The translations under genes and the position numbers were made by a program. The notes under the pieces were generated by a model that worked only from the letters and a program-made list of their open reading frames with translations, was not told the origin of the DNA and did not search any database. From Strongylocentrotus purpuratus (taxonomy: Eukaryota > Echinodermata > Echinoidea > Camarodonta > Strongylocentrotidae), in the NCBI RefSeq assembly GCF_000002235.5, contig NW_022145609.1:11934328-11998327 (forward strand): a stretch of DNA of 64,000 nucleotides, in the 5' to 3' direction. This document shows positions 59,201 to 64,000 of the stretch, piece by piece; position 1 is the stretch's first letter, and each line of letters opens with the position of its first letter.

Positions 59201-59740
59201 GCTTGTTCACATACAAATGACACAAGAAACCTTAATAGCAGGCGAGGATGAAAAAAAAAAAGTAGTAGTAATGTGCAACAAAGATCCTATGTGTACTCCC
59301 TATCTGGGTGTTATAAGATACACAAATGTAGTACACATAGTACGTCATAAAAAAATAATTTAAAAATGGTTTATGACATATGTGAACAAGCTTGATGTGT
59401 TCTCCAGTTTAACAAGCCACACACACAGGATGTGGCAAGTCTGCATTTGATGCATTGACCTGCCTTTACTAATAAATCCATTTAATTTGAATTAAAAAAT
59501 GAATAAATAAAAAAAAAAACAACTATAAAATAACTAATTAAGCATTATTTAACAGGGGAAATATCAACATTGTTCTTTTTTAAAACAGAGAGTTTAGGTG
59601 ATTGCAAGACATATATCAATAGAATGTCGTACAAAGATCTGTCACACTCGCGTGATGCAACAGAAGCCACTCGAAGAGTAGTAAAGCCGAAGATGGATTT
59701 TACACATCACATTTGATCATCCTGCTACTACTTTCATTCA
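56241..59740. other. Convergent spacer between RAD17 and CZIB
   Basis: No coding sequence recognised. ATTAAA at 56396-56401 and AATAAA at about 58102 are candidate RAD17 polyadenylation signals. The only clear structure is the foldback copy at 58309-58587. Confidence 0.5.
58309..58587. mobile_element. Foldback/MITE, GGGGTGTTTCACAAAG family, copy 4
   Basis: Starts GGGGGTGTTTCACAAAGAC and ends GTCTTTGTGAAACACCCCCC. The arms carry GACTTTAAGTTGGACTTAAC and its complement. Very similar to 52793-53065. Confidence 0.85.
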
Positions 59741-59747
59741 ATAAAGC

Positions 59748-59873
59748 GCTTTCACAAACACTACGGAAGCAAAGACGATGGGAGAATTACAGCAATACAG
59801 CTCTTCCGTCGCATGCGCAGACTGTTCTTTCACTCGCGTTACCGTCTTTGCCTTCCGTCGGGTTTGCGAAAGC
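59748..59873. mobile_element. Short MITE with GCTTTCACAAAC termini
   Basis: Left GCTTTCACAAACACTACGG and right complement of GCTTTCGCAAACCCGACGG; arms of about 33 bp in a 126-bp unit, leaving a short centre containing CGTCGCATGCGCAGAC. It sits just beyond the 3' end of CZIB. Confidence 0.65.
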
Positions 59874-59993
59874 GGATTCATTGTTTTTTTCTCTCCATGA
59901 TTCTCTAATGTCAGTAAACATGAGCACTGGGAGCCATGCATGATTCAATCCTGTTCCGTTTCATTCAGTATGAAGAAGATGGTGCAATAACCG

Positions 59994-62900
59994 TCATACT
60001 TTGATAAACTTGCTCTCCAATTCATAAATCCCGACAGCCTCCTGATTCTTTTCATCATAATCTGCCCATTCCTGCAAAAGTGAATAAATAAATAAATGAA
60101 TAAACAACAATCCAAAAAGAAATGAAAGGTCTTTGAAATACATATTTTATTTAAGATATAATATTATGTTATGATTGTTCTTTGATATCCATTTATTTGT
60201 AATTTATTCAAAGTAAAAGTTTTTGAGGTTGATTTCATACATTCTAGCTGTACACAAATTATTTTTTTAGAAGTCAGCACCATTCTTCAAGGCACAAGAC
60301 TGAAGAATTATAAATGAACAATGAATTAATTTCTCCATGATTTTAGAGTGGAAATAAAATGAAGAGCAGCAAGTACAGCTCTTAAATCTGACTTCTAAAA
60401 AGTTCCATATACATGTCATGTAGTGTGCCCAGACAGGTTGGTTATCAAGACGGTTTCTTTCAAACAGTCATTGAAGAAGTTCACTAGCAATATTTCATTA
60501 ATCTTTTAAGACTTATTATGTTAGACAATATGATATTGATAAAGGACAAATGTTTATAGAGGTTAGCGCTAATAAATATATATTTGTTGGTAAATCCAGA
60601 GGCAAAAGAGGCATTTTTGTCAAGTGTGCGGACACACAAACCCCCATCATACATGTATTGTTTTGCATTTTTCTGGACAGGAATAGCTGTAAATGAAAAT
60701 GAAATGAGGGGCCTTTAATTCCAGCACCCCTACACGCCCCCCCCCCAAAAAAAAAAAAAAAAAGAAAAGAAAAAGAGAAAAAAAAAAAAGTAATAATAAT
60801 AATAATAATAATAATGAAGAAGAAAAAAAGCTAAAAAAAAAAAAAAAAATTGAAGAAAAAAAAAAAAATATTAAATAGAGTAGGGAAGTAACAATTTCAA
60901 AATGCTTTTTGGTATACCTCTGATTGCAAGTCAATGTCTGAAAACTTGGATGAAGTATCTACAGCATCTGCCTGAAATCCAGCCTGTTAAGAATGTAAAT
61001 GAGATAATATATTATATTCATATTCATATTTATCTCATTTCCAACAGAAAGATAAAAAAAGTTATTACATTTTTTTTCTTCATACATAATTCATTTTTTC
61101 AGGAAACTATACAAACAAACTTTGCACATAAGAAAGTGGATAGAAGGCACGGAGATGAAGTAATGGCGCTAAAGGACGCATCCAGAATGCAAATCATCTA
61201 CGATTATAATTCTGATCAGCAATTTTGGTATAATATACTCTAATCAAGTCAGGAGAGGTATATACTAAATCTACATCTAAATATGATGCTTCTAGTAAAA
61301 GTAGAAAACTTCTGTTTTCTGTTGAATAGTAGAAAATAATCGATAAAGAACAAGGTACCCAGCATTTTATACAGTTAACAAAATGCTATAGTTTTCTTCT
61401 AGATGGGGCTCCAAATTCAAGAATCAAAATGGTCAAAAAGTTGCCATAGCCAGGGGCAGATCAAGGATTTTCCCAAAGGGAGGGGTGAAATGTACAAAAG
61501 TGCCTTTACGGCGTGGGGTTTGGGGCCCAATTAAGGGCCATAGATAAATGCTCTTTTTGACCCCATAAAATTTGAGTACCAGTAATAATTTTCCTTCAAA
61601 TTTCCTGACTGAAAAAAAAAAGAAACTCATTCCCTGGGTGCGACCCTAATTTGCATAATACAGTGTGCAGCTGGAAACCCTGTCCAGGCAGTGGTCTTTT
61701 TTAAAAGTAATCTAGCCATCCTAGCGCTGCATATTAATATTTGAATATATGAATATTTGCGGTGGTACGGTGTGGTGGAGATCAAAATTAAATCGGCCAG
61801 ATTCTGGACAAGTTACGACCTGGGTAGTCATTCGTTCACGGTAAGCCTCCTGATTTTCTTGCAATATCTTTTATTTTATTAAGTAAACATAACTTTGCAC
61901 TTGTAATATTTGTATCAAATCTCATTATTTGATGAATTATCGCATCAGATTCTGTGTATGTGCATATCATGAATATTCATTACTAGCGCATGCAAATAGG
62001 TTCCTATTGAGCCGATCAAATCCAGCGGTAGGATGGCAAGGTTACTTTAAAAAAAGACGCGTCCAGGCAGTGGTCTGTAACATACCCTGAATGAATAGTC
62101 GACTGGTTCCATTCCTCTGCAGTCAAATGCTGCCACTGTCTGAAACTGATTATTCTTCTCCATCTGATATGGCTTGATGAAATCTTTTAGAATATCTTTA
62201 GAAGAGAGAGGAGGATGAAAGAGAAAAATAGAGAAATAGATAAATAAAAGGCAAATAGAATAGATAAACAAGTAGATAGATATTAAAGTGAAACAAACAG
62301 GAGGCATATTAATTAAAAGTAGTGGGTTCAGAGCAGTGGGTTCAGAATGATCGGAAACAATGAAAGGTTACAGAACCTGAGTTATACATCATTTATATTT
62401 ACAAATATTACTTGTGGGACAATATATAATGCCATTAATTTCTGGTATGGGACAAGTTAACTATGCTAATTAAACATATTGATTTCATTTGTAAGCAATT
62501 GATGAGCTATAAAACAATCAAAACCATTTGTGTACATTTGTCCAGTAAATAACATGTATTATTTCATTAAATACATTAAGACCAATTATTGAAGATGACA
62601 TTAAATTTAATAAAAGAAAACAGAAAAATAGGAAGAAGAAGAAGAAGAAGAAGAAGGAGGAGGAGGAGGAGGAGGAGGAGGAGGAGGAGGAGGAGGAGGA
62701 GGAGGAGGAAGAGCAGACGAAGAAGAAGAAGGAGGAGAAGGAGGAGGAGAAGAGAAGTAAAAGAAGAAAGAAAGAAATATTAGCAGCTCACCTATTGAAT
62801 TTTCCCTGCTACAAAGTTTGCATTTTGACACCATACTGGCCTGACCTCTGCCTCCTTTGAGTGGTATACTTTCCTTTAAAAAGATAGAGAAAAGCCAATG

Positions 62901-63778
62901 GTTACATGGTTCAAGTTCATTTACCGGTATATAATATCTTTTAAAACAACATTGTACAAAATTAAAAATTACACACCTCAGCATAATTTAATGTACATGA
63001 AACAATCACAATGCTTTAAGGACCAGTCCCATATGACCGATAATGTTGACTGATTTTTCTTTTTCTCCGGATCGAGCCCGAGCCATGCCTATACTAGGAC
63101 ACAGACTAGGTGTAATTCATGTCTGCTATAAAGACGTATATTGAAATAAACTAAAATCTACAGAAAAAGGTAAAAGAAAAGTCAGTTTGTGTTTGTGTGG
63201 TTCAAATGAGCAAATATATCTACATTAGTACATTGTGGTAAATTGTTTTTACAAACCAGGTTTGTAAAAAACGTGTAAAAACGCGTCAAACACGTATGAC
63301 GTACGAAAACCAAGATTTGTCGACAACCTCCTTTGTGAATTCGAGTCTTCAAGTCTATACTCATTCACAACTTTTGAAGCTTGCTTTTTTTATCACATAT
63401 ATTTTAGTCTGTAGGTAGTATGGAATGATCTTGCCTCAATATAAAAAGCTTGCTGTGATAGGCTGGATCATAGACCCACATCACAGTCATTATATTATAT
63501 CATAAAACGTTCGTTATCATATATCGCATGTATTTATGTAATCATCTTGGTACTTGGTTGGGTAATCCCTTTGGCAGCTCACCCAGAAAGCTATACTGGG
63601 ATGGTAGGTGAGGCGAGTAACTACAAGGAGTGTCATGAATTGCAGGAATGGTGTGTGGACAAAGCACTCATTAATTTACAGTAAAATATGCTTAGTTCAG
63701 GCAATTAAAATCCATACTTACTGTGAGGGTTACATATTGCCAGGTTTCTGTTACTTCATTGCAGTTGCTACATTTTAT
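59994..63778 (-). CDS. CZIB: CZIB (C1orf123), CXXC zinc-binding protein, 3' five exons
   Basis: Minus strand, in transcript order: 63778-63722, 62873-62792, 62195-62086, 60983-60918, 60071-59994 (stop at 59996-59994). All junctions are GT-AG and in phase; 130 codons plus stop. The first ~30 residues lie in an exon beyond the window edge (human protein 160 aa). Blocks: KCSNCNE (first CXXC), ETWQYVTL, PLKGGRGQASMVSKCKLCSR (second CXXC, four zinc ligands in all), ENSI, IKPY, FDCRGMEPVDY, AGFQADAVD, FSDIDLQ, EWADYDEKNQEAVGIYELES, FIKV end. The family (UPF0587) is conserved in eukaryotes and binds zinc; its cellular role is not well defined. Tail-to-tail with RAD17, about 4.4 kb apart. Confidence 0.94.
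60738..60870. repeat. Poly-A/AAT-rich low-complexity tract in CZIB intron
   Basis: A C run, poly-A, (AAT)n and further poly-A. The Phe/Leu ORF on the minus strand is an artefact. Confidence 0.85.
62634..62765. repeat. (GAA)/(GAG) trinucleotide repeat in CZIB intron
   Basis: GAA units give way to about 20 GAG units and then mixed GAA/GAG. Purine-only on the plus strand, so capable of triplex (H-DNA) formation. It ends about 30 nt from a CZIB splice donor. Confidence 0.92.
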
Positions 63779-64000
63779 CTATAACAACAAAATTGAGAGA
63801 GGGAAAAGAGATAATTACATGGTAGTGATAACTGTATCAATCAATTAAATACGTAACAAAATCCTTTCAATAAATGTTCAATATAGTAATTAAGATGTGT
63901 TGATGAGTGAAAAAGTATAGATCAAATCATTCATTTTTAAAGTTTAGACTAATTCAGGATCTGGCTAAATGTAAAAAGCCCATACTATCAACCCCTTACA

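Noticed and set aside
61446..61640. Another hAT-like element beginning CAGGGGCAGATCAAGG
   Set aside because: A terminus-like sequence is present but no matching right end or 8-bp duplication was found.
62589..62783. Poly-Arg open frame
   Set aside because: Direct translation of a GAG/GAA microsatellite inside a CZIB intron.

Overview
This is a 64 kb window of eukaryotic, intron-rich genomic DNA, most likely from a marine invertebrate deuterostome; I favour a sea urchin or close relative. That placement is inference. It rests on animal-type genes with GT-AG introns, many 150-800 bp non-autonomous DNA transposons, tRNA-derived SINEs, CT/GA/GAT microsatellites and frequent runs of 10-29 G or C. 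No bacterial, viral or CRISPR features were seen.

Five protein-coding genes can be reconstructed. (1) The 3' end of TRMT13 (tRNA 2'-O-methyltransferase), + strand, exons at 103-3469; its 5' part lies outside the window. (2) A LURAP1/LURAP1L-like adaptor, + strand, with exons 10079-10672 and 35981-37051 separated by a 25.3 kb intron. (3) An intronless, complete GH31 alpha-glucosidase with a P-type trefoil (lysosomal GAA-like), + strand, 26137-28818, lying inside that intron. (4) A complete RAD17 checkpoint clamp loader, + strand, 14 coding exons from 42064 to 55627; the exons sum to 1989 nt, an uninterrupted 662-codon frame plus stop. (5) The 3' five exons of CZIB (C1orf123 / CXXC zinc-binding protein), - strand, 63778 down to 59994, convergent with RAD17.

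The rest is introns and spacers rich in mobile DNA. There are five hAT-like elements with exact 8-bp target duplications (5392, 6593, 8161, 29058, 33250). There are five elements flanked by TTAA (17397, 21753, 48649, 53315, 53903), two of them inserted in tandem repeats whose neighbouring units keep the empty site. A foldback family beginning GGGGTGTTTCAC has four copies. Also present are tRNA-derived SINEs, a LINE fragment with the end of its reverse-transcriptase ORF, and two striking inverted repeats (13683-13775 and 32729-32939).

The genes do not form a pathway: tRNA modification, NF-kB/cytoskeletal adaptor, glycogen/maltose hydrolysis, DNA damage checkpoint and zinc binding are unrelated neighbours. 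The most notable points are the nested intronless glucosidase with an E-box of the TFEB/MITF type upstream, the 152-bp tandem repeats of the RAD17 C-terminal codons just after its stop, two decayed exon duplicates next to working exons, and the empty-site/filled-site pairs that document transposition. I did not find a clear new multi-gene system.
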